From Krasilnikovozyma curviuscula (lineage: Eukaryota; Basidiomycota; Tremellomycetes; Cystofilobasidiales; Mrakiaceae), in the NCBI GenBank assembly GCA_014825775.1, contig MVAQ01000006.1:177541-241540 (forward strand): 64,000 bases of DNA. The letters are read 5' to 3'. The position numbers and the translations under genes are program-made. Each line of letters begins with the position of its first letter. Positions within the stretch are counted from its first letter, which is position 1. Below are positions 34,109 to 45,727 of the stretch, piece after piece. The notes below the pieces were generated by a model. The model did no database searches and was not told the DNA's origin. It worked only from the letters and a program-made list of their open reading frames with translations.

Positions 34109-34375
34109 GAAGAACTTGGGGATGAGAAAAGAACGGCTGATGAGGTATCCCTTCAATATGTGGGTATCGACCCTTTCATGTATCCATACGGTCTTTGCCA
34201 AAATTGAAAAATCTTGCAGAACAGACCGCTTGTTGTTGCTTTATTTTCAACAAAGGCCAGTGATTCTTTGTCTAACAAAAGAGAGAGCGGACCTGTAAGA
34301 CGCACCATTCCGAACCAAGCTGAAGACGCGCGTTTGTCGCGGTTTCTTTACTGCTTTTGAGTATTGGGCAACTGG
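34109..34375. other. Spacer between MBL-fold gene and large acidic protein gene
   Basis: This short stretch holds the 3' end of the metallo-beta-lactamase-fold gene and probably the promoter of the next gene. Several ATG codons occur but none leads in frame to the downstream coding exons by an obvious splice. Confidence 0.4.
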
Positions 34376-37300
34376 ATGAGGAGAATCTCCTCACCGGTTT
34401 CTTTTCGGAAGCAAGTTGTGAAGCAAACCGCAAAGCAGAAAGTACTAGAGTCCAGTCTGCACGAGCTTAATGATACATATATGCTGACTTGTGCAGCCGC
34501 GCGGTTGTGCCCAACAAAATCACCTCGTTCTTCGCACCAAGACTCGCAGCGTCAAGGAACAGCAAAGCAGCCTCATCACTGTCCTCTTCAGCTCCCATAT
34601 TGTTCAGTTAACCTACTCAGGTTGAACAGCAGGTCCTCATCCCAAGTCCCATTGCGTCTGTCGTCCAAGAGGCAGCAACTGAGGCTCCAGTCTTTGTCTT
34701 GTTCTCTGAGACGGCCACACCGAGCAAGGAGCTGCAGAAGACGCGACCCATCATCTTGGATGAAGAAGAGGACATAGAGTTACTGCTCCCCAGCACAGAG
34801 GAGCCCTTTGCTGAAGAAGCTCCTAGTCCGGCTGAGGAGGAGAGGGAAGAGGACATGGAATCCCAGCAGTCCACGTACTCATCAAGTCCAGCTTCACACC
34901 ACCTCGTCGAGGGTCTCCTAGAAGAGGTAAAGGGAAATCCGCCCGATTCTCCTCCGTCAACAACATCACCTCAAAGTTTCGCAACTCCGACATTGCTCGA
35001 CCTCTCTGCGCGTGAGGAAGAACCTCAACATCCAGTGATTCAAGACCTTCCTGCTTTCCCTACCCCCATCCCCTCACCACACCATTTAGAACCTGCCTCA
35101 GTTACCACTAGATCCCAGTCAGGCTCGCCGTCGAAGAGACGACGCATCCAAACCAGTTCGAATCTAAAGGCAGCCGCTGCAGCTTCATCCAGTCTGGTCC
35201 TCAGATCCACCCCTGATCGAAGCCGACGTCTCTTGTCTCATAAAGTGATCTCACCTAGAGCATCATTGAACTCTCTCCTATCCCCACCATCACGAGCACC
35301 TGCTGCAGGCGGCTCGTCGTCTGCCACTCTCGGACTCAACTCATCAAACCCGATCGTGATTGACTACCAGGAGTACTCTGATATCATCCTCGTAAAACAG
35401 GAACAACACAAACGACCCAGGCCAGCCAATCCGCAGATAGCGAAGCCATCCAAGTCGTCCCCCAAGAAGAAAAGGTCGAGAACGGAAGCCAGCAGTACGA
35501 GCCCTCGGAAACCTCGTCCCCTATCAACGTCACCGTCCAAGTCAGCAAATGAACTCATCCACCTCCCTGTACCTGACGGCCCTGTTGAGGAGGTCCTCAT
35601 CTGGGGAGACCCTTTGGATGCCACGACCTTGCCCGCAGGGGCGACCATCATCGACCACAATGGTCGCTTTCTGTCTGCCTCCCCTTCTCGCTACAAAACT
35701 CACGCTAACAACTACATTATTAAAGGCGCAAAACTCACTACGCCTACAAGACATTTAAGGAACAGCGCCTTCACAGACGCCTCTCCACTTACGCCTCTAC
35801 TAAAGCACAATGAGGAAAGAGACCTCTCTTTTGGTGACCTGAAGCCCATCATTGTGAGCGTCAAGGAGTCGCCGCATCGTAATAAAGGCATGAAGGGCAA
35901 TAAAGGCAAAGGAAGGGCCTCGGAGGCGGAGGTGCAGAGGATGATGGATGAGGACCAGATGGATGACGATGACGACCCGAATGAGACGGTCGAGAGCAGC
36001 CAGAAGGAAGATGACGAGAGAGCAATTGCCGAAGAGCTGAAGAGGAAACAGGAGGAGGAAGATCTGGTACGTGCTCAATTAAAACTCATGTTCATTTGTG
36101 TGCGTTCTTTCTGACAAGGCTCGATTACTACTACCTCTCGCAGGCGCTTCTAGATGACCTAGATGACTTTGATTGGTCTGTTCCAGAACCTGAAGTACCT
36201 CCAGTACCGGAACTGGATCCAGAAGGAAGCGTCGGTGCCGTGATGTTCTCAGTATCCTCCACAGTTCCCTTCTCGAGCCCGAGTGTCAGAGCAACATCTG
36301 TCGTGCCAGAAACGCCAGCAGGGGGGTCTTCTGTCGGTTCACCGTTGTTGCTTTCATCTTTACTGGAGGATGGTACTGAAGCATCACCCTCAACCTCGAA
36401 CGCTCATGCTGCAGAGCTAATACCAGCGGATTATAAGTCGAATGACCTGATCGCCAGAATCCTAGCCAAGAACGCAAAGGAAGCAGAACGGATGAGAGCG
36501 CTCGAGCAGAGGGCTGCAGAGAGACTGAAGAGAGAGAAAGAAATCTCAGAGCGTCTAGCCAACATCGAGGGGCTCGACCCGTCAGATGAGGACGACAAGC
36601 ATGATAGTTCAGTCGTCGACTCGGACTCGGATATGGACATGGACCTGACGAAGATGATTAAGAACCAGAGGACGGTTGATTCACCAGCTTCGACGAGTCG
36701 ACAACTCAGAACCAAAGAAGAGCGCCATCCTCCTGTCAAGTGGGACGAGATCCACTCCTTCGCCTCAGGGTCGAAGAAGACCAAGTCATCCTTACTAGAC
36801 TTTACTGTAGACACAAAGACATCTAACTCTCAAAAACAGTTCAACTTATTAATGGCCAACGCCGCTCGACGAAGCCAATACAGCACGACTTACGACTCGG
36901 ACGAAGAAGACGATATTGAGAATTGGGATCAAAACGCATGGAAAGAGGAACAGAACAACGCCGCTGCTTCTGAAAAGGTGAAGAGGCAGAAGAAGGAAAA
37001 ATCCAGGAAGCTGGCGTGCCAACTGCGCAATGGCTCAAATGGCGACGACGAAGATGATGAGTTGGACGATGACGAGTCGGAGCTTGACGAGGAACAGATC
37101 TTGAAGATGGAACCTGTTGACGATGAGGATGGTATAGAAGCTATTGAGAGAAGAGAGAGGGCTCTGCAGCTACTCAAAGCTGATAAGAAGGCAGCTCAGC
37201 TGAAGAGGAAAGAAGAGATGATAAGGCGTAAGATGAGAGTCGGTGGGTGGGAGGGATGTTGGGAAGACGAGAGTGTTGGTCCGATCATCATTGACGATGA

Positions 37301-38992
37301 AGTGAGTCTCTTCTCTTTTCTCTTTGTGAATTTTTTACTTATCGCGCTTCCTTGTTGAATATAGATCGAATCTCCTCTTGTTCTCGGCGGCGAATCTGAG
37401 CACCCATTGTTCCAACGACTGCTGTCAGCTGTCACTTCCAATGATCACTCCCTTCTCACAGCATGCTTGAATATGAATTACATTCAAGGCTGTATTCAGT
37501 CTGTGAAGAATCAACTTCAGCTAGCAAACTCCCTCTTTGATTTTGGTCAGTACTCATTATCCACTTGTTTGGTGCTTTGTATAGGTGACTTACTGGTTTC
37601 CAAACACAGCCATCTATTCATCCAACTCTGCACTTGCGCGAGCTTCTCTCGAGTCCCTGTGCGGTATTTTAACGTTCCAAACATACAACGGAACTCCAGT
37701 TGTCTCTCAAGATCAGACTTTTTCCTTCTTTTTATCTTCTCTTTCCAAACTCTGCTTCAGAGGCGATTTAATCGGGGCTATCGGATCTGCCGTGGATCTC
37801 AACTTCTCCATACTTGAGACCTTCGTTCCTGACGGTGGTGTTAAGAAAATTACGAGAGAAGTGAGGGATGGTGCGTTGTTTGCATGGACTAAGCTGTTAC
37901 TGGTTGTGGCTAAGTAAGAGTTCTTACTTATTCTCGATTCCGTGTCGCCTGCCCTGATATTTTGGCAACTTGATTTCAGAGCGAAACTTCTTCCTGAAGC
38001 TGCGGTCCTTCTACTCACACCATTAGCTTTATATATGTCTATTGAACTGTTCTCAAAATTCTGGGAGATCGCAACAGACTTGCGAGGAGCTGTAGCTGCT
38101 TTAGTTGATGTGGCCCTCGAAATGAAACTGGTACGTCGTGAGAAATGCGAATTCATTGTCTGTGTACAGAGCTGACACTTGAAACTAACGTGGGTATAGG
38201 AATCGAAATTGTGCAATGGCTTGGTAGAAATCTCAAAAAAGTATGAGCCTGCGTTGAAATTCGCCGTGCTTGAAGCCCTACCAAGATCGGCAGAACGCTT
38301 CAGATCGTGGTTGGCTATCGCTTTACTCACTCAAGATCAGATTACACCAGTGAGTTGACTCTTTGTCAGTGGGCAATCTGCATTAGTTCTGACATCTTAT
38401 CACCTGAATCATTAGGCAATGTTTGAAGCTCCACCTGGATTAGATCTTCTCATCAGTATCTTGAGCCCCACTCACCCAGAAGCCATCCACAACTTCAAAA
38501 TTATTCCCGAAACTGACTATCATGATCTTGCGGACTTGGTTCGAATCTTTGCTGTCGCTTCTCACGAACTCGAAGCCATCTTCCTTTCCGCCAAGAATAA
38601 GAGGGATGCGCTCAAGAAGCTCGCTGCCGAGGCTGGCGAAACGGTTTCTGACCAGAAGATGAATGAGAATGGGAATGACCCTGGAGGATTGGACACGATT
38701 CTGAACAGGCTCGAGATGATAGATAATGGTATCGGTGAGTTTGCTCTTCTGATCGCCTTAAATCCTGTTTTGACTCTGACGAACTCTCATTCTAATTATA
38801 TTGTAACTAGTTGATCGGAAAGGAGCCAACTTGGATCGTACAACCACCAAAGCCGTTTTGCTCTGTCTCAAAGTATCCAATTCTTTGAAGGGGAGGAAAC
38901 TTTCGATCTTACAAAATAGAACATTGGGTGGCAGAGGCGGACAAACAAGTATCCTTTCCCACTTCGTTCCTAAACAAGCGGCTACAGCTTAA
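34376..38992 (+). CDS. Large acidic nuclear protein, possibly Nse6/SLF2-like (5' end unresolved)
   Basis: A long gene of about 1,300 residues. Its 5' end is not resolved: 34376 is only the first plausible ATG. The coding sequence is secure from about 34612. The N-terminal two thirds are disordered, rich in Ser, Pro, Glu and Asp, with KRRR and KKKRSR basic runs that suggest nuclear import, and a Glu/Arg coiled coil (AKEAERMRALEQRAAERLKR). The C-terminal ~480 residues are an ordered helical region (FQRLLSAVTSNDHSLL, SLFDFAIYSSNSALAR, RASLESLCGILTFQTYNG, FWEIATDLRGAVAALVDVA). This layout, a long acidic tail plus a helical domain, recalls the CANIN domain of FAM178/SLF2 and fungal Nse6, loaders of the Smc5/6 complex. 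That assignment is an inference from layout and weak resemblance. A PIP-box-like KITSFFAPR lies in frame upstream at 34516-34542, separated by one TAA. The extreme C-terminus reads GGQTSILSHFVPKQ, another PIP-like motif. Confidence 0.6.
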
Positions 38993-39193
38993 AAGCTTTG
39001 TGTCGATCCCGATGGTTCCCCTGTGTCACTTTCAAAACTTAACTTCATCGTTGAAATCGTATTCAGATACCTCATTCGCCTAGACACTATTCCAATTCGG
39101 TAATATCACAACTAAGATCTTATTCACAAATAATTTGTCGAAGACCTTGAAAGCAAGCACAAGATAGGGAAAGAAGAACCGAACCGATAATTT
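38993..39193. other. Short convergent spacer
   Basis: A 200-nt AT-rich stretch between two convergent 3' ends; nothing else is seen. Confidence 0.5.
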
Positions 39194-40882
39194 CTACGCA
39201 GCGTTATCTGGGACTTTGTCATCGCCGACATCATGCAAAGGAGCTTTAGGCTTCAGAATGGTGTCATGGAACGATATTGGGTGGTTTCTAGTGTCCCAGA
39301 GCTGCCCAGGGCTGTAAAATTAAAAGTATCAATAGACAATCGCGACATTAACAGAGACGTATTTGCTCACTTCAAGAAGTTGAGCGTGATAATAGCCAAA
39401 ATAATCATCAGTCCATCCAAACAATTAAATAGCTGCTGGTTCTTTATGATGGGTCCTGTCCAGCCGTCGGACAGCTCGATGGTACGGTAGACCGAACGGA
39501 TGAAGATGAGGAGTGTTGAGACGGACAGGCCGATGATAACAAGACGAGTGCGTTTTATTTCAGTCGACGAGTGTATGATTCGGACTGGGAAAGGCTCGTT
39601 TTTACGGATGAAGGGCTTGTCGAGGTAGTACCGTGTGATGACTGTCAGGTGAAAGTGTCAGGTCTATTGTTCGCACTCGATAGCAAAGAAAGGGGGGGAA
39701 GCTTACATTCAGTTCCAATCAGCGTGAACAGTACCATTACCACCATCTGGATCACGATTCCGCCAACCATGATCCAAGCTCCGGTGTTTGGGTTCGGGCA
39801 GGGAAGTCTAGTACTATAGCGACGAACGACAAGTGTCAGCACCGACGCAGAAGGCCACACACGGCATTTAAAGGTGAAGGGCATACCATTCAACCGCAAG
39901 AGCAGCTTTGGCACCTCCAATAGCCTGGATGATGAGTGATGCGAGATCTCCGCTGCAGAAGATCAAGGTATACCACCGCGCTTTGAATCGCGCATACTGC
40001 TGTCCTAGTCGATTGATGGCTACACCGAGAATGAGGTAGTTTGCTGCTTGCAGAAAGCAAGGAGCGATGATCAAGCAACCTGAATGAGCAAAAAAAAAAA
40101 CATGAAGAGCGCTTGGTCAGCACACAAGGTCGGGCAGAGCGCGTTACTCCAAGATCGATACGTACAGATCTGCATAATATACGGCGAAAGCAACCTCTTG
40201 TTAACAGAGGACCAAGCTCTACCTGCCCAACCAATGATCTGAAAGGGGTCAAAGCGATTAGAAGACCAGCCTCACTTGTGAGGCTCCGAACAGGCTCGCC
40301 GCGGGAACTCGGGGATCTGTTCGACTGACCTCAAGAAGACCACCAGGGACGATGGTGTAGATGAGGATGCTGTTCCTGTACCAGATGCCTTGGAAAATAT
40401 GTCCACCTATCGTTGTGTTGAGGAAACAAACAAACAAAAAGAGTAAGGATCAACAATTCCATGGCTTGGAAAGAAAGAATCCCAAACGTCATGGGAGCCG
40501 CCGCCTCTTCCATTTTTTTTTGTCTGTTTATCTTCTCACTACTGACCTGTCGAGAGAGAGAAGAAGACAATGAAGATGATGCAGACCCACTGGGAGACGA
40601 CGTAGCCATAGAGCTGCGTGTCATTGTTGGCGTGCACTACAAGGCAAAGCGTCAGCACAAGGAAACCGTATCTGGGTAATCAGCCAGAAGAGAGCAGGAA
40701 GATGCTGACAGTTTGCTCCTGCCATCCTGGAGTCGAGGGAGGGGAACCTGCTGGAAATGGTGGTTGGGAAACAAAAGTAGGTTGTCGTCTGCCAGAGGAG
40801 AGGAGTCCACGAACGAGAGCAAACCCACTTTGAAATTCCAAGCGTTGTCGGAAGTTTTGAGCGCCCCACAGACCGACGCCAT
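39194..40882 (-). CDS. RTA1-like seven-helix membrane protein
   Basis: A multi-exon gene of the fungal RTA1/RSB1 family (lipid-translocating exporter family, seven transmembrane helices). Recognisable blocks in order are YGYVVSQWVCIIFIVFFSLS, HIFQGIWYRNSILIYTIVPG, LLEIIGWAGRAWSS, LSPYIMQ, LIIAPCFLQAANYLILGVAI, CSGDLASLIIQAIGGAKAA, WIMVGGIVIQMVVMVLFTLI and RSVYRTIELSDGWTG, then a last helix and the closing LNPGQLWDT. The E-x-I-G-[YW]-x-x-R, AP...AA..Y and Q..GG signatures are typical. Family members are linked to sphingoid-base translocation (Rsb1) and 7-aminocholesterol resistance (Rta1); substrate here is unknown. The stop follows DKVPDNAA. The start at 40882 (MASVCGALKTSDNAW) is tentative: joining it to the first helix exon needs a phase I could not find, so a small exon may be missing. 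Confidence 0.82.
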
Positions 40883-41337
40883 GGCTCCGAACTCGCTCTG
40901 AGGTTCAGTCCCTCTGCCATCACTCAAGAGCTCTCATTCATGGAAATGAAGGTTGATGAGCTCTAAAAGCTCTGGTCCGGTAGGACTTCACTGAGATTCA
41001 TGGAATGAGAAAAAAAGTTGATTGTTTGTGTTGTTTATTTTGACTGGTGGCTTCGCTCTCTTGTTCTTCCTCCAGACGGAGCGTGAATAATTTGTTTACT
41101 AGAGAAAAGAGATCAAACTTGATCGCAGAATTATCTCTCAAAATGTGCTTAAAGGTCATCCCTGAGAGAGAAGTGAGACGAACGGAAAAGGGTTTGATAG
41201 CAGATGATAAAGGTGGACACCTTCCGTCACCACAAAGTTCAAGAAATATTAACGTCATAGAGTGAGGTAGTTATGGTGGAGAGTGTATATTAGTTCCACT
41301 ACCGTGATACAAAAGTTGGTTTGGTCCAAGAAAGAAA
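40883..41337. promoter_or_regulatory. Upstream region of RTA1-like gene and CPA1 3' end
   Basis: About 455 nt between two minus-strand genes. It should contain the RTA1-like promoter and possibly a missing first exon of that gene. No specific element is recognised. Confidence 0.4.
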
Positions 41338-43031
41338 TTAGGCGGAGGAAAGACCCTCGTCGTCTCTAGCTACACCCATCGCGGTACGAGTTCCAAGCTC
41401 AACGTTGATACCCTTCATTCGCTTACATTCATCTGTAGAGATAAAAAAAACCAATGAGTCAATGGATGGCCGAGGTGAAGGAGGGATTGTACTTACCGAC
41501 GAAGTCGGTGAACATTTCAATGGTGTCCAATGGTCCACCAGCAGATTCAGGATGGAATTGAACACCCCATACCTTCTTTCCGGAGGATGGAGTAGAGATG
41601 ATGCCTTCGACAGAAGAGTCTGTTGAGGATGGGAATCACTCGTCAGCGACAAGTCATCAGTGGAATATAGAAGACCTTTACACACCATTGCAGTTGATGA
41701 AGAATGGAGCCCAGCCATCTGGGAAATCCTCGGTGAGTTTGAGAGCGTATTGGTGGTTTTGAGACTGAGGAAGCGAGCAAAGATCATTATCAGCAATAGG
41801 TTTTTTGTCTGTGGTAATCATGCGTGACTCACAGTCACGTAGACTCTTCCAGCCTTGATACTTCCACTACCCTCCAGAGCCAAGACGGGCTGGTTATGGC
41901 CTCTGTTACCGAACATCATTCTGTAGCTTTCCATGCCAGCAGCAAGACCAAGAACCTGGTGGCCCATGCAGATACCAAAGATTGGCTTGTCCCACGAAGC
42001 GATGACTTCTCTGACGTGGAGGGCGGTTGGGAGGGCATGCAAGGGATCACCAGGACCGTTGGAGAGGAAGAGGCCGTCAAATTGGTCCTTGATCGAGTTG
42101 AAGTCGTAGTCCCATGGCAAGACGGTGACTCTAGCATTTCGGAGGACAAGAGATCGCAAGATATTGGCTTTGGTACCGAAATCGTAGACCGCAATGTTGA
42201 CTTCGCCAGATTCGTTAAGGACGTAAGGTTCCTTTGTGGAAACTTGCGCGACCAAATTTTCCTTAGATGGATCCCAGTATTCTTCCTTGGCTGGAGCTGG
42301 CTTTGCAACTTCTTCTTCACCGACACAGATTCTGCCAAGGGTCGTTCCTTGATCTCTGAGCAATCGGGTGACAGCTCGAGTATCAATGCCGGAGATTCCT
42401 GGGACACCATGTCGTTCACACCACTCATGGAGAGATTCGACAGCAAGATAATGGGAGTGCTTCAGAGCGACGTCGGTGACGATGATGCCAGAGCATTGAA
42501 TGGCGGCTGATTCGAGTTGGGGAATGCCTGGAATGTGTGGGAGCGCTTCGTTGGACTGCACACCGTAATTACCAATTAGTGGAGAGGTGAAGACAAGAAT
42601 TTGACCGAGGTAAGAAGGATCGGTCATCGACTCAGTATCTAGATTTTTTCCAGCCGTCCGTGATGGAGAACAAGCAACCGCGGGAGAAATTTGTGAGGGC
42701 GCCACGTAAAACGAGATGGAAATTTTTGTAGATGGAGAAAGCAAGCAATTCGCGTCAATTAACGTGAACAACAAACCGCAGGAGGTGGAAGAGACACAGA
42801 GTAGTACTTACAACTAGTGATACTAGTACTGAAGACGGTTTCACCCCAAAGACTCTTTTTGGCACCGAAAGAGGTACCAGTAAAGGTCTGTCCACTCTGA
42901 AGGTGCAGCGAAGCTGGGACACCCTTTGGAATGGCAGTAGCGAGGCCTCTTCCCATCATGGAGAAGGCGACAGGGCGGGTTGCCGAGGCATTTTTGAGAG
43001 CTGGTCGGATGAGGAATGTGAAAGTCGACAT
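41338..43031 (-). CDS. CPA1: Carbamoyl phosphate synthase, small (glutaminase) subunit
   Basis: A multi-exon gene for the arginine-pathway glutamine amidotransferase subunit that passes ammonia to the large subunit. The N-terminus (MSTFTFLIRPALKNASATRP) is basic and Ser/Ala-rich like a mitochondrial presequence, matching the mitochondrial enzyme of Neurospora. The N-terminal domain contains LHLQSGQTFTGTSFGA, ESMTDPSYLGQILVFTSPLI and IGNYGV. The class I glutaminase domain has the nucleophile Cys in IFGICMGHQVLGLA, the oxyanion segment FLSNGPGDP, and the His-Glu pair in WGVQFHPESAGGP. Intron 1 (42639-42811) is 173 nt, more than twice the local norm. CPA1 leaders in ascomycetes carry a uORF for the arginine attenuator peptide; I did not find a convincing copy upstream here. 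Confidence 0.95.
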
Positions 43032-43512
43032 TTTGTTGCAAGGTAGACTTTTGTTGTTGAGTAAGGTGAATAAACAAACGACAAAAGGTGTTTATTTATG
43101 GGCAGGGCTGGCAGAGATAGTGTTCCAGGTAGCTAAATAATCAATCGATATTGTCCGTTATCAGCACCAGATTTTGGTATGACTCGAATGAGCAGAAAGG
43201 AGGGAGCGGTATTTGAGATATGAATACTGACTCGTCTGAAGTCCTCTCAGTGAACATATATTCACAAAGATATCCCAATAGAACTGTTGAATTCGAGGAG
43301 AGATGAAGATGCCGTTGGCAAACGGAAAGGCAGGCGAGAAAAAATATGCTCGTGTCGCAACAGATGATTTTTGTCTATTTTCAGACATTTTTTTTTACTT
43401 GCTTGAAACATATTTGAGTATACAAGTAAATCTTACACGTTAATTTTACTTGATAACGCTTCTATGAGGTGACAGATTTCAACAAATAGGTCGCACATCT
43501 CTCGTCTTGTCA
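43032..43512. promoter_or_regulatory. CPA1 promoter and leader
   Basis: About 480 nt upstream of CPA1. A minus-strand short open frame starting near 43256 (MFTERTSDESVF...) lies in the likely leader but does not match the arginine attenuator peptide. No other element is recognised. Confidence 0.45.
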
Positions 43513-44382
43513 TTACACCTTTGTCTTCTTTTCAGCCTACAGTGTCAACGCCAACACTGATAAGCAAATCGTCTGCAATGACCAATACAATGAGACTTAC
43601 AGGTTCACTAGCACTTCCAAACCTGGCAGCACGCTTCGCTCTCCTCTCAGCTTCTTCAGGGTCGATCGCCTTTTTCTCCACCTCCTTCTCAGAAACCTTC
43701 TTCTCAGGGACCGTCTTCTCAGCGGCTTTTTTCGCTGCAACTGGAGCTACTTTCTTCGGTGCCGGCGCTGGAGTAGCACTCTTAGCAGCAGATGGTGGAG
43801 GTGCAGGCTTGAACTCGATACCAAACTTTGCAGCACGAGCTTTCCTCTTTGCCTCTTCCTGAGCAAACTTATCGTCAAGCGATACTTCAGGAATAGAAGA
43901 TGCTGGAGCTGTAGTTAATGTTGGCTTGCCGTCGATAGCAGCTGCTGGGATGGCTGGCGTTGAGGGTGCTAGTGTCGGCTCTGCTGCTGCTGTTGTTACC
44001 TGTTCTATTGATGGTGGTGCTGATTCGACCACTGGTGCTGGTTCAGCATCGAAGTCTGGGAAGTCATCTGGTCCAGCCTGTTTTCGTGTCGTGAATAACA
44101 AGAGACTTGTCAGCGTAGTTCTTTACTTTCACGAACCACGTTTTCTATCCCCACTGCTTCAACTCTAGGTCCATCTCATCCCGCTGAGCTTCAGTTTCCT
44201 TAATCCAGCTAGATGTAACTTACTAGTGGATCCTCGTCAGCTCCAAGGGAAGCAATGGCGGTTGGGTTTTCCAAAAGCCTGCTGATGAGTTCATCCTTCT
44301 TTCCAGACACAGGAAGCCCAGCCTTGGTCAAGATATCCTTTAGCTCCTTCACCGTCAGTGCTTTGAGTTTGGCTTCAGACAT
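43513..44382 (-). CDS. THO1: SAP-domain mRNA export factor, Tho1/SARNP-like
   Basis: A three-exon gene encoding about 230 residues. The N-terminal SAP domain (residues ~5-40) reads LKALTVKELKDILTKAGLPV then SGKKDELISRLLE, a helix-turn-helix that binds nucleic acid. A Pro/Ala-rich spacer follows. The C-terminal half contains two copies of the Tho1/SARNP motif: KRKARAAKFGIEF and RRAKRAARFGSA, separated by a Lys/Ala/Pro-rich segment (for example KKVAPVAAKKAAEKTVPEKK). In Tho1 and human SARNP these R-A-x-R-F repeats contact the DEAD-box helicase Sub2/DDX39B in mRNP packaging and export; I infer the same role. The last exon is tiny (AEKKTKV, then stop). Start and all joins are clear. Confidence 0.88.
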
Positions 44383-44792
44383 TCTGAATTTTTCTTCTGA
44401 GCAGAAACAAGATGGTTGTCAGTAACAGACGCCCTTCTCGACAGCGTGCGTTTTCTTTGCCAGAGAAGGGGCGTCAAAGGGAGAGAGCAGCGTTTCCAAC
44501 TGTGATAAAGGCAACTTGCGGTACGAAATCAGATAAGCTTTTCTGTTATCACCAATTAGAGCCATCTGCTTCACGTTCAGGTAATCAGCTCTTGCAGGTC
44601 TCGAATACTAACCCAAAAGAAAGCACAAGAGGAAGCACGTCCTGCTGATGACCGAAGATCTATAAGTCCAAATACCGACCTGCAGAGCTGCTAAAGGATC
44701 CTAGCTCTAAATAAGAGAGTAGAAGAGACAAAGTAAGTAAAAAGTCACGTGGAAACTCCATGAGCGATAACAGACAGGCCTGCGGCTGTATC
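44383..44792. promoter_or_regulatory. THO1 upstream region and cytochrome oxidase gene 3' end
   Basis: About 410 nt between two minus-strand genes, with no supported coding region or recognised element. Confidence 0.45.
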
Positions 44793-45727
44793 CTAAAAGA
44801 AGTATATCGAGGAAAGACTACTTACAGACTTGGAAAGAGAGACAGGAGGAGTGGTGTCAGCGCCTTCTATCGGCTGAAGTGTCTCACTGAATCGAAAAGT
44901 AAAAGTCAGCTCTTGCGCGATGAACAAGAGAGCGAGACAAGAGTCTTACGGATCGATCCCTCGAGCCAACAACATCTGGTCAGTCTTTTCCTGCCATTCT
45001 TTCGACATCATTTGGGGTGCTGGTTTATCGCTACGGCCTGAAAAATGAACAGCTAGGACAGGTTAGTTTCTGTGCTGCCGCTTTATCCAAGTCAACACCC
45101 TTCAACTGAGAACAAAACTGACCTAGCCTTTGCGTAATGTAGAGAATAAGTATTGAGAGTAGTATTGTGTTGACAGTCCCGATCACCACCTTCCTCCATC
45201 CGCCAGGTGGGAGCGTTGGCCTTCTCATTCCGTATTCACCGTACGAAACGAACCAAATCGCTTTCTTCTCTTCTGAGCTCAGAGTTTTCCAATCCTAGAA
45301 AGCAGTAAGAAAACGAAAGACTCAGCGTCGACTCTTGACAGTGCCTCGACTTGAACGACAAGAAGGGATTAGAAGAAAAACGGCTGAGACTCACCCTTCG
45401 ATTCAAATCTATCAGGATATCGTCCACAATGTCTCTCTCGTACTCCATCATCTGTGGATACCTCCGTTCTATCTCCTTGATGACTGGGTTTATAGCTCCG
45501 ATTGAAGTGTTTTCCTCCAGTATCGTCGCTGGCGTCGCAGATTCTTCCTTTCGCTGGTCTTGTTTAGAGCTGCTGTTCGGCGGGGGTGTCGGTGGAGATG
45601 AGGACGAGGAGCTGGAAGGGGATGAGGAGGAGGCATAGAAGCGTAAAGGTTGAAGCAGGTGTTGCTGCTGGGTGGCCAAGGGACGAATGGACTTCAACGA
45701 CGTCCGGCAGAGTGAAGGACGAAACAT
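44793..45727 (-). CDS. Cytochrome c oxidase subunit IV (yeast Cox5 homologue)
   Basis: A four-exon gene. The N-terminus MFRPSLCRTSLKSIRPLATQ is a clear mitochondrial presequence, followed by a Ser/Pro-rich spacer. The mature region includes INPVIKEIERRYPQMMEYER, then DWKTLSSEEKKAIWFVSYGE and YGMRRP, the conserved matrix segment of COX4/Cox5 (D-W-x-x-L-x-x-E-[ED]-K-[RK]-A). One transmembrane helix (VVIGTVNTILLSILILYITQ) spans the inner membrane. The intermembrane part is KPAPQMMSKEWQEKTDQML, matching EWQE in yeast Cox5a. Role: nuclear-encoded regulatory subunit of complex IV. After VSLSKS the sequence either reads on to TAG at 44793 (tail VSSLSSIYFF) or would need a 33-nt intron, which is too short to be likely; I chose the unspliced end. 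Confidence 0.86.

Noticed and set aside
43080..43400. Possible arginine attenuator uORF upstream of CPA1
   Set aside because: The only leader-like frames (MFTERTSDESVF... and one containing LQTSQYSYL) lack the conserved attenuator core with its essential Asp.
44745..44795. Extra last exon for the cytochrome oxidase subunit (DTAAGLSVIAHGVST)
   Set aside because: It would require an intron of only 33 nt, well below the size of all other introns here; the read-through stop at 44793 is simpler.
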